Shown here: piece after piece, positions 25,812 to 35,810 of the stretch
How positions within the stretch are numbered: the stretch's first letter is position 1
How the letters are laid out: each line of letters starts with the position of its first letter
DNA from: an uncultured Paenibacillaceae bacterium
GTDB lineage: Bacteria > Bacillota > Bacilli > Aneurinibacillales > Aneurinibacillaceae
NCBI GenBank assembly: GCA_946478845.1
Contig: CAMLDI010000003.1
Coordinates: 135,340 to 199,339, forward strand
Direction of reading: 5' to 3'
Length of the DNA stretch: 64,000 bases
Program-made: the position numbers and the translations under genes
Notes under the pieces: model-generated
What the model saw: the letters and a program-made list of their open reading frames with translations, nothing else
The model's database searches: none
What the model was told of the DNA's origin: nothing

Positions 25812-26546
25812 TTACTTTAGAATTTCTATATATCTTTCTAATGTTTCTTGCACATAACCGAAAATCATTTCCGTCATAGCCTGTGGATTGCCACCTGATT
25901 GATGATATGCTGTGAAACAATCATAGTACCTGCGCCGATCGGCAAATTTCACGTTGATGGCAGGGTAGCCTTCCTGCATCAGTTCTAAATTAAGAAGCAA
26001 ACGCCCTGTACGGCCATTTCCGTCAATGAAAGGGTGGATGCCCTCAAACTGCAAATGAAAGTGCGCCACACGCTCAATTATGTGCATCGATTTTTTTATT
26101 TTCTCATAATTCGCTAGAAGTTGCTCCATCTGGATTGGGACATCCCACGGTTGGGGCGGTGTATGTACCGCACCCATAATACGTACAGGCACTCTGCGAT
26201 AGATTCCCTTATCCTGCGGTTGATCCATCAGTACAATACTATGGATATCTTTAATTACCTTTTCCGAAATTGGAATTTTTTGTTTTACCAAATCCTCCAC
26301 ATAGAAATAGGCGTTTTTATGACCGATAACTTCTAAATGATCCTTTAATGGTTTCTCCCCAATGGTAATTCCTTCGTTTAAAATTAGGGCAGTTTCTTGT
26401 AGTGTCAAGGTGTTGCCCTCGATGGCATTTGAATTATAAGTAAATTCTATCAGGAATTCCTGACGAAGCCGTTCTACCTCGCCAGGAGTCAAGGGACGGC
26501 ATTCATTAACCTGACGCAATAATGTATCGATCTTTTCAAAATTCAT
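25812..26546 (-). CDS. Fic-domain protein with N-terminal inhibitory motif (class II)
   Basis: A 244-aa Fic protein, a family that usually transfers AMP from ATP to a target protein. The active-site loop HPFIDGNGRTGR is complete, with catalytic His and the phosphate-binding residues. Near residue 39, SNAIEG matches the [S/T]xxxE[G/N] inhibitory helix, so the protein belongs to the self-inhibited class and needs no separate antitoxin gene; none is seen. The C-terminal half is helical. Start ATG at 26546 with GGAG. The target is unknown. Confidence 0.9.
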   Translation of the reverse strand: MNFEKIDTLLRQVNECRPLTPGEVERLRQEFLIEFTYNSNAIEGNTLTLQETALILNEGITIGEKPLKDHLEVIGHKNAYFYVEDLVKQKIPISEKVIKDIHSIVLMDQPQDKGIYRRVPVRIMGAVHTPPQPWDVPIQMEQLLANYEKIKKSMHIIERVAHFHLQFEGIHPFIDGNGRTGRLLLNLELMQEGYPAINVKFADRRRYYDCFTAYHQSGGNPQAMTEMIFGYVQETLERYIEILK

Positions 26547-26562
26547 GGATTATTCTCCAATC

Positions 26563-26616
26563 AAAAAAAAGTTATCAAACCATTCATGCAGCAAGGCCAT
26601 TTGCTGTCATCGGTTT
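26563..26616 (-). terminator. Possible terminator after the NUDIX gene
   Basis: An inner CAGCAA/TTGCTG stem and an outer AAACC/GGTTT stem, with a run of eight T a few bases further on the minus strand. The shape is imperfect. Confidence 0.35.
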
Positions 26617-26633
26617 ATTTTTCAACGTTTTTT

Positions 26634-27242
26634 CTACTTCAACAATTCAATAAACTCGTGTAAAATCCTGGCCGTTAACCCCCAAATTATCTTATCTTCA
26701 TAGCGATAAAAGTACTCAGGCAAACGGACATGTCTCCATTTATAATCCCGTCCATCTGGAATCAACTCAAAGGGAAAATCCTCTTCCGGCTGAACCTTCA
26801 CCTGAATATAAAAGATCTCTGGTTCATAATTCATCAAGTAATCCAGGGGGACAGTAAATACTTCGCTGACTTCCTCATTAGGGGCAATTTTGTTATTGTC
26901 ATGAATCTTTCCAACGAAAGAAAATATAGAAGAAGAACTGGGATGGACTAAAACCCCCAATCCATCGATCAAATCCACGTCCTCTATATCGATGCCTAAC
27001 TCTTCGCAAGTTTCCCGCAGGGCAGCTTCTTTTTCAGAAGCATCATCTTGTTCTACCTTTCCCCCAGGAAAACAGATTTCACCAGGTTGGCTCTTCAATT
27101 GATGGGATCTGATTTCGAATAATACATGGGTTTCTCCTTCAACCTCTACCAGAGGAATAAGCACTGCTGATTTCCGCAACGGTGCAAATCCAAATAAATT
27201 AAAGGGGTGTAATTGCATTTTATTTTCGATTTCTTTTATCAT
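26634..27242 (-). CDS. NUDIX hydrolase, CoA pyrophosphatase type
   Basis: A 202-aa NUDIX enzyme. The Nudix box is clear (PGGKVEQDD ... AALRETCEELGI), and the stretch before it, LKSQPGEICFPGG, is the pattern of the coenzyme A diphosphatases (NudL/YeaB/PCD1). Likely reaction: CoA to 3',5'-ADP plus 4'-phosphopantetheine. Its ATG directly abuts the stop codon of the TOPRIM gene, so they are co-translated. Confidence 0.85.
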   Translation of the reverse strand: MIKEIENKMQLHPFNLFGFAPLRKSAVLIPLVEVEGETHVLFEIRSHQLKSQPGEICFPGGKVEQDDASEKEAALRETCEELGIDIEDVDLIDGLGVLVHPSSSSIFSFVGKIHDNNKIAPNEEVSEVFTVPLDYLMNYEPEIFYIQVKVQPEEDFPFELIPDGRDYKWRHVRLPEYFYRYEDKIIWGLTARILHEFIELLK

Positions 27243-27584
27243 CTAATACAACCCTTCTTCACGAATTTCAAAATCAGCCTTCCTTAAAATTTTCGCTAAA
27301 TATTCATAAGGCGTACGGGCAATTTCCGTGTAACTTTTTCTGGTAAATAAATGGCGTGCATTAGGGAACTCCTGCAATAACTGTTTGCGCAATTTTTTCC
27401 CCTGAGCATCCTCATCAACAAAAATATATATATCACTGTCGTAAGCCTGATTTGAAATATGGTCAAGCTTATGGCTACTTAATGTTCCATGGGTACAAAT
27501 AATTTCAACGGGCTCAGCAATAATTTTTTCCAGATGCTTTTTATCAGTTTTCCCTTCCACAATAATCACTTTTTGAATGATCAT
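27243..27584 (-). CDS. Small TOPRIM-domain protein (YusF-like)
   Basis: A 113-aa protein that is essentially one TOPRIM fold: the Glu in IIVEGKTDKKHLEKI and the acidic pair in FVDEDAQGKKLR. It resembles RNase M5 and B. subtilis YusF but lacks the C-terminal part of RNase M5. The family binds Mg2+ for phosphodiester chemistry; the actual role is unknown. Start 27584 with GAGGTGA. Confidence 0.78.
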   Translation of the reverse strand: MIIQKVIIVEGKTDKKHLEKIIAEPVEIICTHGTLSSHKLDHISNQAYDSDIYIFVDEDAQGKKLRKQLLQEFPNARHLFTRKSYTEIARTPYEYLAKILRKADFEIREEGLY

Positions 27585-27617
27585 AAATGGTCACCTCACC
27601 CTTATCATACCATGACT

Positions 27618-28817
27618 TTAATAAGCCATTTCGAATATTGTAAGAACATCCTCGCTAGTAATTTTTCTCGGTCCAGGGAGGTATTGGTTATCCAACCCGC
27701 TAATGCGTACAGACTCTTTTGCCATAAAGGGCAGTTTCTCTTTTTCAATGCCCATTTGTTGCAAGGTACCATATGCATCAAGTTCTTTAAACCAGGCTTC
27801 AACTGCTTTAATGGTAGCCGCTGCAGCAACCTGATCATCTTTTTCATGAATTTGAAAAACTTTGCGTCCTAACCGGGCCAGACGATAAGGTTTTTCCGCC
27901 TTCACAATATACTCAAAGTAAGCAGGAGTTAAAATAGCCAATCCTCGTCCATGGGAAATATCATAATGGGCGGATAAAATATGCTCCATTCCATGAACAG
28001 GGAATCCTCCCCCACGCCCTGCATTGGCAATCCCAATCAGAGCTAGAGAACTCGTCCATTGCAAATGGGACCTGGCCTCATAATCTTCAGGGAAATCCAT
28101 AGCTTTGCGCCCATACCCAATCACATTCCTCATTAAGCCTTCCGTGATTTCATCCTGAACATTGGCATGTTCATCCCCTGAAAAATAGCCTTCATAAAGA
28201 TGGGTAAAAATATCCACAGCTCCATCAGCTGTATATTCTTTTGAAACAGAATAGGTCAATTCCGGGTCTAAAATGGCTGCTTTTGGGTGCAGGCCTGGAC
28301 CACTCATACCAGACTTCTCACCCGTTTCCCAATTCGTAATCACCGCAGTATTATTGGTTTCCGAACCTGTTGCTGCTAAAGTTGGGATTGTCACAATGGG
28401 CAACGCCTCTTTAATAGGCAGTAATTCCTTCCATTTTCCTGTTTTATTTCCCCGAATATATTCACCGCATGGCCGTCCTGAAAGAGCAACGGTCGCAATA
28501 GCCTTAGCAGCATCCATGGTTGAACCGCCGCCAAGGGCAACGATCACATTACAACCTTCTTCCCTGGCAATTTGTGCTCCCCTATCTACCGTTGTAGCCC
28601 GTGGATTTGGCTCGATTTGATCATAGATAATATATTCTATGCCAGCTTGTTGCATTGATTGTACAATTTTTCCCAAAGAACCTGTCTTCTTAGCAGAAGT
28701 TTTTCCTGTGACAAGCAGGGCTTTGGTTCCATATTCTTGTAGGATTTCTCCCACTCTTGCCGACTCGCCTTTGCCAAAAACAATCTTCGTGGGCATGTTT
28801 AAAATAAAGTTAATCAC
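27618..28817 (-). CDS. Iron-containing alcohol dehydrogenase
   Basis: A 399-aa group III alcohol dehydrogenase. The nucleotide-binding GGGSTMDAAKAIA, the metal ligands Asp and His in DGAVDIFTHLYEG and the two His in the PVHGMEHILSAHYDISHGRG region are present. Butanol-dehydrogenase-like (YugJ/K) proteins are the nearest style; these reduce aldehydes with NAD(P)H. The open frame starts at 28940, but the extra 41 residues do not look like protein, and GTG at 28817 has GGGGAGGG upstream, so I use it; an ATG seven codons later is an alternative. Confidence 0.85.
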   Translation of the reverse strand: MINFILNMPTKIVFGKGESARVGEILQEYGTKALLVTGKTSAKKTGSLGKIVQSMQQAGIEYIIYDQIEPNPRATTVDRGAQIAREEGCNVIVALGGGSTMDAAKAIATVALSGRPCGEYIRGNKTGKWKELLPIKEALPIVTIPTLAATGSETNNTAVITNWETGEKSGMSGPGLHPKAAILDPELTYSVSKEYTADGAVDIFTHLYEGYFSGDEHANVQDEITEGLMRNVIGYGRKAMDFPEDYEARSHLQWTSSLALIGIANAGRGGGFPVHGMEHILSAHYDISHGRGLAILTPAYFEYIVKAEKPYRLARLGRKVFQIHEKDDQVAAAATIKAVEAWFKELDAYGTLQQMGIEKEKLPFMAKESVRISGLDNQYLPGPRKITSEDVLTIFEMAY

Positions 28818-28933
28818 TGAAAAAATCCCTCCCCTAAGAAAACTGGAAAAACTAATTCCAAATATTAAGACTTCTTTTAATAGTAACAGACTATTCCCTG
28901 CAGGGGCAACTGCCTGCCCCTCCCTTATACGCC

Positions 28934-29370
28934 TTATCACCTTTATCCCCTTTAGTCAGTTAGTGAAGCTTGCAAAGACCGGGGCGTCACGGAAAAGAGA
29001 CCCTCCTTTTTAGAGGGCTTTCATTAAGTTTAGTACTTGCATGAGAGGAACTCCGGGATAGGTCACTTTTTCTATAGGTTCCTTGTTCGTGCTCATACAT
29101 CGTTCCACCAGGTTAGCAAAAATAGGCTCAGCGTTCAATCGCATATTTATCCGATAACAAACCTCATCATAATAAGGCTGCATACGCTTATGGCATAAGC
29201 CATTGAAGGTTTTATAAATCCAGGTTTTTGCTTCTCTAAATAATTTGAAGACCCCAGCCCTAGCGAACTGTTACTGATTTATTAGGATAAAAAGGTGATA
29301 TAGCACTATATCTGGCACCCACACTCAGATCTTGCCAGCTGTTACTGATTTATTGGGATAAAGGTGATAA
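28934..29370 (-). mobile_element. Decayed IS remnant with inverted ends (IS1595-like)
   Basis: The left end holds TTATCACCTTTATCCC (28934-28949). The reverse complement of this sequence recurs at the right end, ending at 29370, with further partial match inwards. The end sequence is present twice at the right side, as near-identical direct copies at 29268-29300 and 29339-29369. Between the ends lies the C-terminal part of a transposase on the minus strand. No clear target duplication is seen. Confidence 0.5.
29010..29270 (-). pseudogene. Transposase C-terminal fragment (IS1595/ISXO2-like)
   Basis: An open frame without a start codon, bounded upstream by an in-frame TAA. It reads through KTWIYKTFNGLCHKRMQPYY, DEVCYRINMRLNAEPIF and NLVERCMSTNKEPIEK. 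The pattern (aromatic, KH/KR-QPYYDE-YRxNxR, LVxRC) is that of the end of IS1595-type DDE transposases. The N-terminal catalytic part is missing, so it is inactive. Confidence 0.5.
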
Positions 29371-29390
29371 AGTTCTACATGGAGCACACA

Positions 29391-29440
29391 ACATAAAAGC
29401 CATATTCCCTGAGCCTTCAAACTCAGAAAATATGGCTTTT
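29391..29440 (-). terminator. Terminator of uppP
   Basis: A long stem (29395-29413 with 29422-29440, about 16 paired bases) with T-runs on both outer sides. It follows the uppP stop codon. Confidence 0.85.
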
Positions 29441-29452
29441 CACTTCCTCCAT

Positions 29453-30241
29453 TTAAAACTTGCCAAGGAACTGCAGCAGTAAGACCCCAGCCCCTAAAAT
29501 CCACACATAAATCGCAAATCCTTTTAAACTGCCCTTTTGTAATATTTTTAGCATCCACTTCACTGCAATATAACCAAAAATAGCAGAAGCCAGGGTTCCG
29601 AAAATTAAAGCATCTACACCAATGACTTCAACCGCGGTCCCTTCACTTAACTTTTTCAATTGTAACACAGTAGCGCCGGCAATAGCGGGCAGAGAAACTA
29701 AGAAGGAAAAACGGGCAGCCGCCTCTTTATTAATGCCGCTGAAAAGGGCGCCGGCAATGGTCAGCCCTGAGCGGGAAATAGCAGGCAATATGGCTGCTCC
29801 CTGCAGGGTTCCCACAATTAGTGCATCTTTGATCTTAATGTCTTCAAAGGATTTATAACCACGGTTTTTTGCATTATCTGCAATCCAGAGAATAAAACCT
29901 GTAGCCAGGAACTCCCAACCAACAGTAACCCCTGTTTTAGAGATTTCCTCAAAGAAATCCTCAAAAAGCAGGCCGATGATTCCCGTTGGAATAGTGGCAA
30001 CCACTAATAAAAGCATAAGCCTGGAAAAAGGGCGTTTGATTAATCCTAAAATATCACGCCAGAAAACAGCCACTACAGCAACAAGGGTTCCCAGATGCAA
30101 CATGGTATCTAAGAACAACCCTGCTTCGGATAAACCAAGAAATTTCCGCCCCAGTAAAAGATGCCCCGTGCTGCTAACAGGGAGAAACTCAGTCAATCCC
30201 TGAATAATGCCTAAAATGATCGATTTGATAATTTCATCCAT
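29453..30241 (-). CDS. uppP: Undecaprenyl-diphosphatase (UppP/BacA)
   Basis: A 262-aa polytopic membrane enzyme that dephosphorylates undecaprenyl diphosphate to recycle the carrier lipid of wall synthesis; overproduction gives bacitracin resistance. The first conserved region QGLTEFLPVSSTGH and the second LQGAAILPAISRSG are clear; in most members the latter reads PGxSRSG, so Ala replaces Gly here. The ATG at 30241 with GGGGGA upstream is preferred to one 13 codons earlier. Confidence 0.95.
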   Translation of the reverse strand: MDEIIKSIILGIIQGLTEFLPVSSTGHLLLGRKFLGLSEAGLFLDTMLHLGTLVAVVAVFWRDILGLIKRPFSRLMLLLVVATIPTGIIGLLFEDFFEEISKTGVTVGWEFLATGFILWIADNAKNRGYKSFEDIKIKDALIVGTLQGAAILPAISRSGLTIAGALFSGINKEAAARFSFLVSLPAIAGATVLQLKKLSEGTAVEVIGVDALIFGTLASAIFGYIAVKWMLKILQKGSLKGFAIYVWILGAGVLLLQFLGKF

Positions 30242-30318
30242 AACGATGTCCCCCATATGGAAAAGAAAATTGTACAACATAATACCATATTATACTAGAA
30301 CAAAGGGGTTTATCCCAT

Positions 30319-30342
30319 AAAAAGCATGTTTATTTCTGCTTC
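30319..30342 (-). terminator. Weak terminator at the end of the yitJ-like gene
   Basis: AAGCA/TGCTT stem overlapping the stop codon, followed by five T on the minus strand. The stem is short. Confidence 0.35.
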
Positions 30343-32174
30343 TCCCGAATATATCGAGTTAATTCTGCTGTCATTTCATAATAAGAGAAAGGAGTAATCA
30401 AATAGATTCCATTAAAATATTGCAACGCCACATCCAGTAATTCTTTCGCAATGTCATTTCCTTCCTTGCGGGCTTCTACTCCAACCCCATGCTTTCGCAT
30501 TCGTTCTCTCGCACTTTCCGAAATTTTAATGCCAGGCACTTCATTATGAAGAAACTCTGCATTCCTTGAGCTGGTTAAAGGCATAATCCCTACAAAAATC
30601 GGGATTGGAATATGGCGGGTGCGCTCATAAATAAGCTTCAGCATTTCTGTATCATAAATGGGTTGAGTCATAATAAAATCGGCGCCAGCTTCCACTTTCT
30701 TTTCCAGGCGTTTGATCGCCGCATCAAAATGGCGCACATGGGGATTAAAGGCAGCCCCAACCACAAATTGTGCCTGTTGTTTCATCGGTTTTCCCGAGAA
30801 GGTGATTCCTTGATTCAATTGCTTTACCATGCGAATCAAATCAAAGGAGGATACATCAAAAACAGAGCTAGAACCTGGCAAATCCCCAAAGCGGGCTGGA
30901 TCCCCTGTAATCACTAGCACCTGATTGATCCCCAGGGCATGCAATCCCATAAGATGGGACTGCTGCCCAATTAAGTTTCGGTCGCGGCAGGCAATATGGA
31001 GCAGAGGCTCTACTCCTAACCGATTTTTCATAATTGCACCGAGCGCCATATTGCTCATGCGGGTATTGGCTAAAGAGTTGTCTGCCAGGGTGACCGCATC
31101 CGCACCGGCATCCTCTAGGGCAGAACATCCCTGGATAAAGGATTCCACTTCCAAATCCTTTGGCGGGTCGAATTCTACAATAATGGTTGGCCTTTTGGCC
31201 ACTAAATCTACGATTCCCTCAGGTTTTTTGCCCCGTTCAGGATGGGCAACGTGAACCACCGGTTCCACAATTTCATCGGCTTCTGGATTTACCCTGGGGA
31301 CAGGTTTTAAGTCTTTTAACGCATCTGAAATTGCCTTAATGTGTTCAGGAGTGGTTCCACAGCATCCGCCAATCAAGCGAACCCCCTGCTCCCGGAAACG
31401 TAAGGCACTTTCGGCAAAGTAGGCAGGAGCAGATTTATAATTGTATTCTCCATCAGATAAACCTAAGCGGCCTGCATTTGGAAATACAGACAGGGGCATA
31501 TCAACGGGAACAATGGTCTTTTCCAGAGAGCGGAGAATTTCCGCAGGGCCCATCCGGCAATTTAGCCCCAAAACATCAGCGCCAGCTTTTTGCAATTCCG
31601 CAAAAGCATGGGTTAATGAATAACCATCCCTGGTTAAGCCAACTTCAATGGTTGCCATTTGGGCAACAATAGTTTTCGTAGTCATAGGGCGAATCACTTC
31701 TAATGCCAAAAGCAATTCTTCTACATCAAGAAAAGTTTCTAAAAGAAGGGCATCAACCCCGGCATAAAGCAGGGCGGAAGCTTGTTCTTCAAACTGTTCT
31801 TTAAACCCTTTCATGTTCCGTTCTGGGACCCGGCCAGCATTAATGGAACCAATATCCCCAATAATGTAGGCATCCTCTCCCACAGCACCCTTGGCAACCT
31901 GCACAGCAGCCCGATTTAAGCGAGCCACGTCATCGCCCAGCCCATATCGGTCTAAGGCATTCCGATGGGCACCAAAGGTATTGGTGGTAATAAACCGGGC
32001 ACCAGCATCGTAGTAGGCTTTATGAACATTGGCAATTAATTTAGGTTTTAAGGTATTTAATTCTTCATAACTAACCCCGATAGGGATCCCCTGGCGGTAA
32101 AGCCAGGTCGCCATTGCCCCATCCCCTACCATTAAATGATTGGCAAGGTAATCCTTTAAAGATATTTTTTTCAC
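30330..32174 (-). CDS. Bifunctional homocysteine S-methyltransferase / methylenetetrahydrofolate reductase (YitJ-like)
   Basis: A 614-aa fusion. Residues 1 to about 290 are the homocysteine methyltransferase barrel, with zinc cysteines in GLNCRMGP and [11 protein letters not shown]. Residues about 325-614 are MTHFR with the FAD-binding region (HIACRDRNLIGQQSHLMGL). It reduces methylene-THF to methyl-THF for MetH. It starts at GTG 32174 (GGGGGGAG upstream), 20 bp after metH, in the same operon. In B. subtilis yitJ is an S-box gene; here no SAM riboswitch is visible ahead of the operon. Confidence 0.93.
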   Translation of the reverse strand: MKKISLKDYLANHLMVGDGAMATWLYRQGIPIGVSYEELNTLKPKLIANVHKAYYDAGARFITTNTFGAHRNALDRYGLGDDVARLNRAAVQVAKGAVGEDAYIIGDIGSINAGRVPERNMKGFKEQFEEQASALLYAGVDALLLETFLDVEELLLALEVIRPMTTKTIVAQMATIEVGLTRDGYSLTHAFAELQKAGADVLGLNCRMGPAEILRSLEKTIVPVDMPLSVFPNAGRLGLSDGEYNYKSAPAYFAESALRFREQGVRLIGGCCGTTPEHIKAISDALKDLKPVPRVNPEADEIVEPVVHVAHPERGKKPEGIVDLVAKRPTIIVEFDPPKDLEVESFIQGCSALEDAGADAVTLADNSLANTRMSNMALGAIMKNRLGVEPLLHIACRDRNLIGQQSHLMGLHALGINQVLVITGDPARFGDLPGSSSVFDVSSFDLIRMVKQLNQGITFSGKPMKQQAQFVVGAAFNPHVRHFDAAIKRLEKKVEAGADFIMTQPIYDTEMLKLIYERTRHIPIPIFVGIMPLTSSRNAEFLHNEVPGIKISESARERMRKHGVGVEARKEGNDIAKELLDVALQYFNGIYLITPFSYYEMTAELTRYIREKQK

Positions 32175-32194
32175 TCTTGCTCCCCCCAACGAGG

Positions 32195-35100
32195 TTAATC
32201 TGCATTAAAATATCGCGCTTCCGGATGTGGGAATACAAGAGCAGAAACAGATGCTTCTGGTTCCATCATACATCCTTCTGTTAACTCTACACCAATTTCT
32301 TCCGGTTTCATTAAAGCAAAAAGACCTTTTTGATCTTCTAAATTAGGGCACGCTGGATATCCAAAAGAAACCCGGATTCCTTGATAGCGTGCGCCAAAGC
32401 GTTCCAGCATGGTCATATCTGCAGGATCTGGGAATCCCCAACCATCTCTAATCATTTCATGAACCCGTTCTGCAAAGGCTTCTGCCAACTCCAAAGCCAG
32501 GGCTTGAATCACATGGGACTTCAAGTACTCCCCTTTTTGTTTCCACTCTTCTGATTTTTCCCGGATTCCCTGTCCTGCTGATACAACCAGCATAGCCACA
32601 GAATCCATTTCACCGCTTTCTACAGGGCGAACAAAATCCGCTAAGCAAAGATAGGGTTCTTTGCTTTGTCGTGGGAATTGGAAGGATTGAATCACCTTAG
32701 TTGTATCATTTGGATTATAAATCAAAAGTTCATTCCCACGGGATTGGGCAGGAAAATATTGATACATGCCCTGAGGCTTAATGAACCCTTTTTCTAAAGC
32801 TTCATTGAATACCTCATCCACAACTGCCTTTATTTCAACCGTTTTTGCATCCCCTTGTTTCAATAACTCATCCACATTTCCCCGAATGCCTAAGTGCTTT
32901 CCAAGAAGCATGCGCAAGTTTAAATAAGGTTTTAAATGAGTAATAGGGAAGTTCCGTAATATATGTTTTGAAAAATCAGGCGCCTGATGTACAGGAACAT
33001 CGGTACGAATGGCAGAACGTTGCCCTTTGTTAGCCTGATCCTGTTTCTGAGTTTGTTTGTCAGTTACACCTGCATTGAATTTATTAATTATCTCTTGCTG
33101 TTTTACTTTCAATGCTGCCCGTTGCTCTGGATTCATCGCCTGGTTGGCTAAATTCAATCCATCCATGGCATCTTTAGCATACAATACCAGCCCATCATAT
33201 TCAGGTTGAATGCGGGTTTCCGTAAATTTACGGGTAAGGGCAGCGCCACCAACTAAAATAGGAATGTTGATCCCCGCTGCTTTTAAATCCTGGGCGGTTG
33301 TAATCATTTGCAACGCAGATTTTACTAACAACCCAGATAACCCAATCAGGTCTGGTTTGTGTTCTTTGCATGCCTGGATAATTTGCTCTGGCGCTACTTT
33401 TATGCCTAGATTGATAATTTGATATCCATTATTGCTCAGGATAATCTCTACAAGATTTTTCCCAATATCATGGACATCCCCTTTAACCGTGGCTAACAGC
33501 ACTTTCCCTTTCACAGCAGACTCAGCTTTCTCCATGTGGGGTTCCAGATGGCCAACAGAAGCTTTCATCACTTCTGCACTTTGCAATACTTCAGCGACAA
33601 TCAATTGGTTATCGTTAAAGAGACGGCCTACTTCTTCCATCCCTTTCATTAACGGCCCGTTAATAATTTCTAAAGGATGGTATTTGCCAAGGGCCTCAGC
33701 CAAATCAGGCACCAGTCCTTCTTTGGTTCCTTCCACCACATATTGGGCTAATCGTTCTTCTAATGGCAGATTTGATTTTTCCTCAATATTTACAACCTTT
33801 TTCTCCCGATAAAAAGCGGTAAAACGGGCTAAATTCCCTTCGTTTGTATGGAAGAGCAATTCTTCGGCCATCTCTTTTTCTTCATCAGGAATAGAAGCAA
33901 AGCGTTGCAGCTTCTCTGTATTCACAATGGCATAATCCAGGCCTGCTTTCGTGCAATGGTAAAGGAATATAGCATTTAATACTTCCCGTCCTGCAGCAGG
34001 CAAGCCAAAGGATACGTTACTCACCCCAAGAATGGTCTGGCATTCAGGCATTTTCTCTTTAATTAAACGAATGCCTTCCACAGTTTCTAAGGCAGAGCCA
34101 ATATACGCTTCATCTCCGGTGCCTACTGGGAATACTAAAGGATCGAAAATCAAATCCTGAGGATTCAGGCCATATTGATTCACCAGAATATCATAGGAAC
34201 GGCGGGCTACTTCCAGCTTCCGTTCTCTGGTGACTGCCATTCCCTGCTCATCAATGGTCCCTACTACAACAGCCGCTCCAAACTTTTTAATAATTGGGGC
34301 CATATCTCCCAGCCGTTTTTCCCCATCTTCCAGGTTAATAGAGTTAATAATTCCTTTTCCCTGGGAATAAGTAAGGGCTTTCTCAATCACTTTTGAATCG
34401 GTAGAATCAATCATTAAGGGAACCTTAACCTTTTTCACTACATATTGCAGGAAAGCTTCCATGTCCTCAATTTCATCCCGGTCTGGGTTCGCCAGGCAAA
34501 TATCAATAACATGGGCTCCCCGTTTTACTTGAGAACGGGCAATTTCAGAAGCTTCTTCATACTTTTCTTCCTTAATTAAATCCCTGAATTTTTTTGAGCC
34601 AATTACATTGGTACGCTCCCCTACAAAAAGAGGGCGATTATCTTTGTCTAAATATAAAGGATCAATCCCGGAAACAGCATGGGCATGCTGGCCCATCTCC
34701 TGGCGAGGTTTATAATTTTTTAAGGTCTCAGCCATGGCACGGATATGGGCTGGGGTAGTTCCACAGCATCCCCCGGCAATGTTAATCCATCCTTTTTCCG
34801 CAAAGCCGGCCATTTTTTGAGCCAGGCCCTGGGGTGATTCATGATAATGGCCATTCTCATCAGGAAGGCCTGCATTGGGATAACAGCTAATGGAACAACC
34901 CGCTAATCCAGACAGAGTCCGAATATGGTCTCTCATAAATTCCGGGCCTGTAGCACAGTTTATGCCAACAGAAATTGGCTGCAAATGTTCAACAGAGATA
35001 TAGAAAGCCTCGATATTTTGTCCAGCAAGGGTAGTACCCATAGGTTCAATAGTTCCTGAAACCATGACAGGCAACTTTTTGCCCGTTTTATCGAAGGCTT

Positions 35101-35635
35101 TTTGAATCCCAATTCCCCCAGCTTTTACATTCAACATATCCTGGGCTGTTTCTAATAAAAGAGCATCAACCCCTCCTTCAATAAGGGCAAGGGCCTGCTG
35201 ACAATAATCCTCTACTAACTCTTCGAAGGTCACTCCGCCAGTAACAGATAAAGTTTTGGTCGTAGGTCCCATGGATCCCGCCACATAACGAGGCCATTCA
35301 GCGGTTGTCCATTTATCGGCTGCCTGACGGGCAAGTTGCGCTCCTTTTACGTTGATTTCGTAAGCCTTTTCAGACATATCATATTCAGCCAGTACCACAG
35401 AAGTCCCGCCAAAGGTGTTGGTTTCGATAATATCCGCACCTGCTTCTAAATAGGTTTCATGTATTTTTTGTATAAGTTCTGGACGGGTAAGATTCAGGAT
35501 TTCATTACAGCCTTCATATTCCTCCCCACCAAAATCCTCAGCAGTCAAAGACTCTTGCTGTAACATGGTGCCCATAGCCCCGTCTAGGATTAATATTTTC
35601 TTTTTTAATTGTTCTTCCATGCTTATTTTAGCCAT
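32195..35635 (-). CDS. metH: Cobalamin-dependent methionine synthase
   Basis: A 1146-aa four-module enzyme making methionine from homocysteine and methyl-THF. Order: homocysteine domain (1-310, zinc Cys in [11 protein letters not shown]), pterin-binding domain (about 330-610), B12 cap and cobalamin domain (about 640-870, with the lower-ligand His in DVHDIGKN), and the SAM-binding reactivation domain (about 920-1146, GYPACPNL). All modules are present, so it is probably functional and needs cobalamin. Start ATG 35635 with GGGAGG. Confidence 0.97.
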   Translation of the reverse strand: MAKISMEEQLKKKILILDGAMGTMLQQESLTAEDFGGEEYEGCNEILNLTRPELIQKIHETYLEAGADIIETNTFGGTSVVLAEYDMSEKAYEINVKGAQLARQAADKWTTAEWPRYVAGSMGPTTKTLSVTGGVTFEELVEDYCQQALALIEGGVDALLLETAQDMLNVKAGGIGIQKAFDKTGKKLPVMVSGTIEPMGTTLAGQNIEAFYISVEHLQPISVGINCATGPEFMRDHIRTLSGLAGCSISCYPNAGLPDENGHYHESPQGLAQKMAGFAEKGWINIAGGCCGTTPAHIRAMAETLKNYKPRQEMGQHAHAVSGIDPLYLDKDNRPLFVGERTNVIGSKKFRDLIKEEKYEEASEIARSQVKRGAHVIDICLANPDRDEIEDMEAFLQYVVKKVKVPLMIDSTDSKVIEKALTYSQGKGIINSINLEDGEKRLGDMAPIIKKFGAAVVVGTIDEQGMAVTRERKLEVARRSYDILVNQYGLNPQDLIFDPLVFPVGTGDEAYIGSALETVEGIRLIKEKMPECQTILGVSNVSFGLPAAGREVLNAIFLYHCTKAGLDYAIVNTEKLQRFASIPDEEKEMAEELLFHTNEGNLARFTAFYREKKVVNIEEKSNLPLEERLAQYVVEGTKEGLVPDLAEALGKYHPLEIINGPLMKGMEEVGRLFNDNQLIVAEVLQSAEVMKASVGHLEPHMEKAESAVKGKVLLATVKGDVHDIGKNLVEIILSNNGYQIINLGIKVAPEQIIQACKEHKPDLIGLSGLLVKSALQMITTAQDLKAAGINIPILVGGAALTRKFTETRIQPEYDGLVLYAKDAMDGLNLANQAMNPEQRAALKVKQQEIINKFNAGVTDKQTQKQDQANKGQRSAIRTDVPVHQAPDFSKHILRNFPITHLKPYLNLRMLLGKHLGIRGNVDELLKQGDAKTVEIKAVVDEVFNEALEKGFIKPQGMYQYFPAQSRGNELLIYNPNDTTKVIQSFQFPRQSKEPYLCLADFVRPVESGEMDSVAMLVVSAGQGIREKSEEWKQKGEYLKSHVIQALALELAEAFAERVHEMIRDGWGFPDPADMTMLERFGARYQGIRVSFGYPACPNLEDQKGLFALMKPEEIGVELTEGCMMEPEASVSALVFPHPEARYFNAD

Positions 35636-35671
35636 TCATTCTTCCTCCCGAACCCTTGCATTTGGTGAAAA

Positions 35672-35730
35672 GGTGATTACACGCCAACAAGGCCTCCCCT
35701 GAGGGAAGGCCTTTTCATCCTGGAGATTTT
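35672..35730 (-). promoter_or_regulatory. Hairpin in the metH leader
   Basis: AAGGCCT pairs with AGGCCTT around a G/C-rich centre (about 35687-35715) in the roughly 130-nt leader. It has no T-run on the minus strand. It does not match S-box or cobalamin riboswitch core sequences, so I only call it a structured leader. Confidence 0.35.
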
Positions 35731-35745
35731 TTTTTTATTTCAACT

Positions 35746-35797
35746 GTATTACCGAAAGTATTACCACCATTATGATTGAACAATTTATAAGAGTCAA
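35746..35797 (-). promoter_or_regulatory. metH-yitJ promoter with a direct repeat at the start site
   Basis: Minus strand TTGACT (35792-35797), 17-nt spacer, CATAAT (35769-35774). Just downstream, GGTAATAC occurs twice, 12 bp apart (35746-35753 and 35758-35765), overlapping the expected transcription start: a possible regulator site. Confidence 0.65.
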
Positions 35798-35810
35798 TGG
35801 TCTGATATCC

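Larger units (their letters stand above)
28818..29452. other. Intergenic region occupied by an insertion-sequence remnant
   Basis: This stretch has no intact gene. It contains an IS-like element of about 440 bp (28934-29370) with a transposase tail, related end sequences, and the uppP terminator (29391-29440). Confidence 0.6.

Noticed and set aside
25812..26546. Fic toxin with a separate antitoxin gene
   Set aside because: The inhibitory SNAIEG motif is inside the protein and no small partner gene is adjacent.
28818..28940. N-terminal extension of the iron alcohol dehydrogenase
   Set aside because: The extra 41 residues do not fit the family and a strong GGGGAGGG site lies just before the GTG at 28817.
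35636..35760. S-box or cobalamin riboswitch before metH
   Set aside because: None of the conserved core sequences of either class can be found by eye; only a simple hairpin is present.
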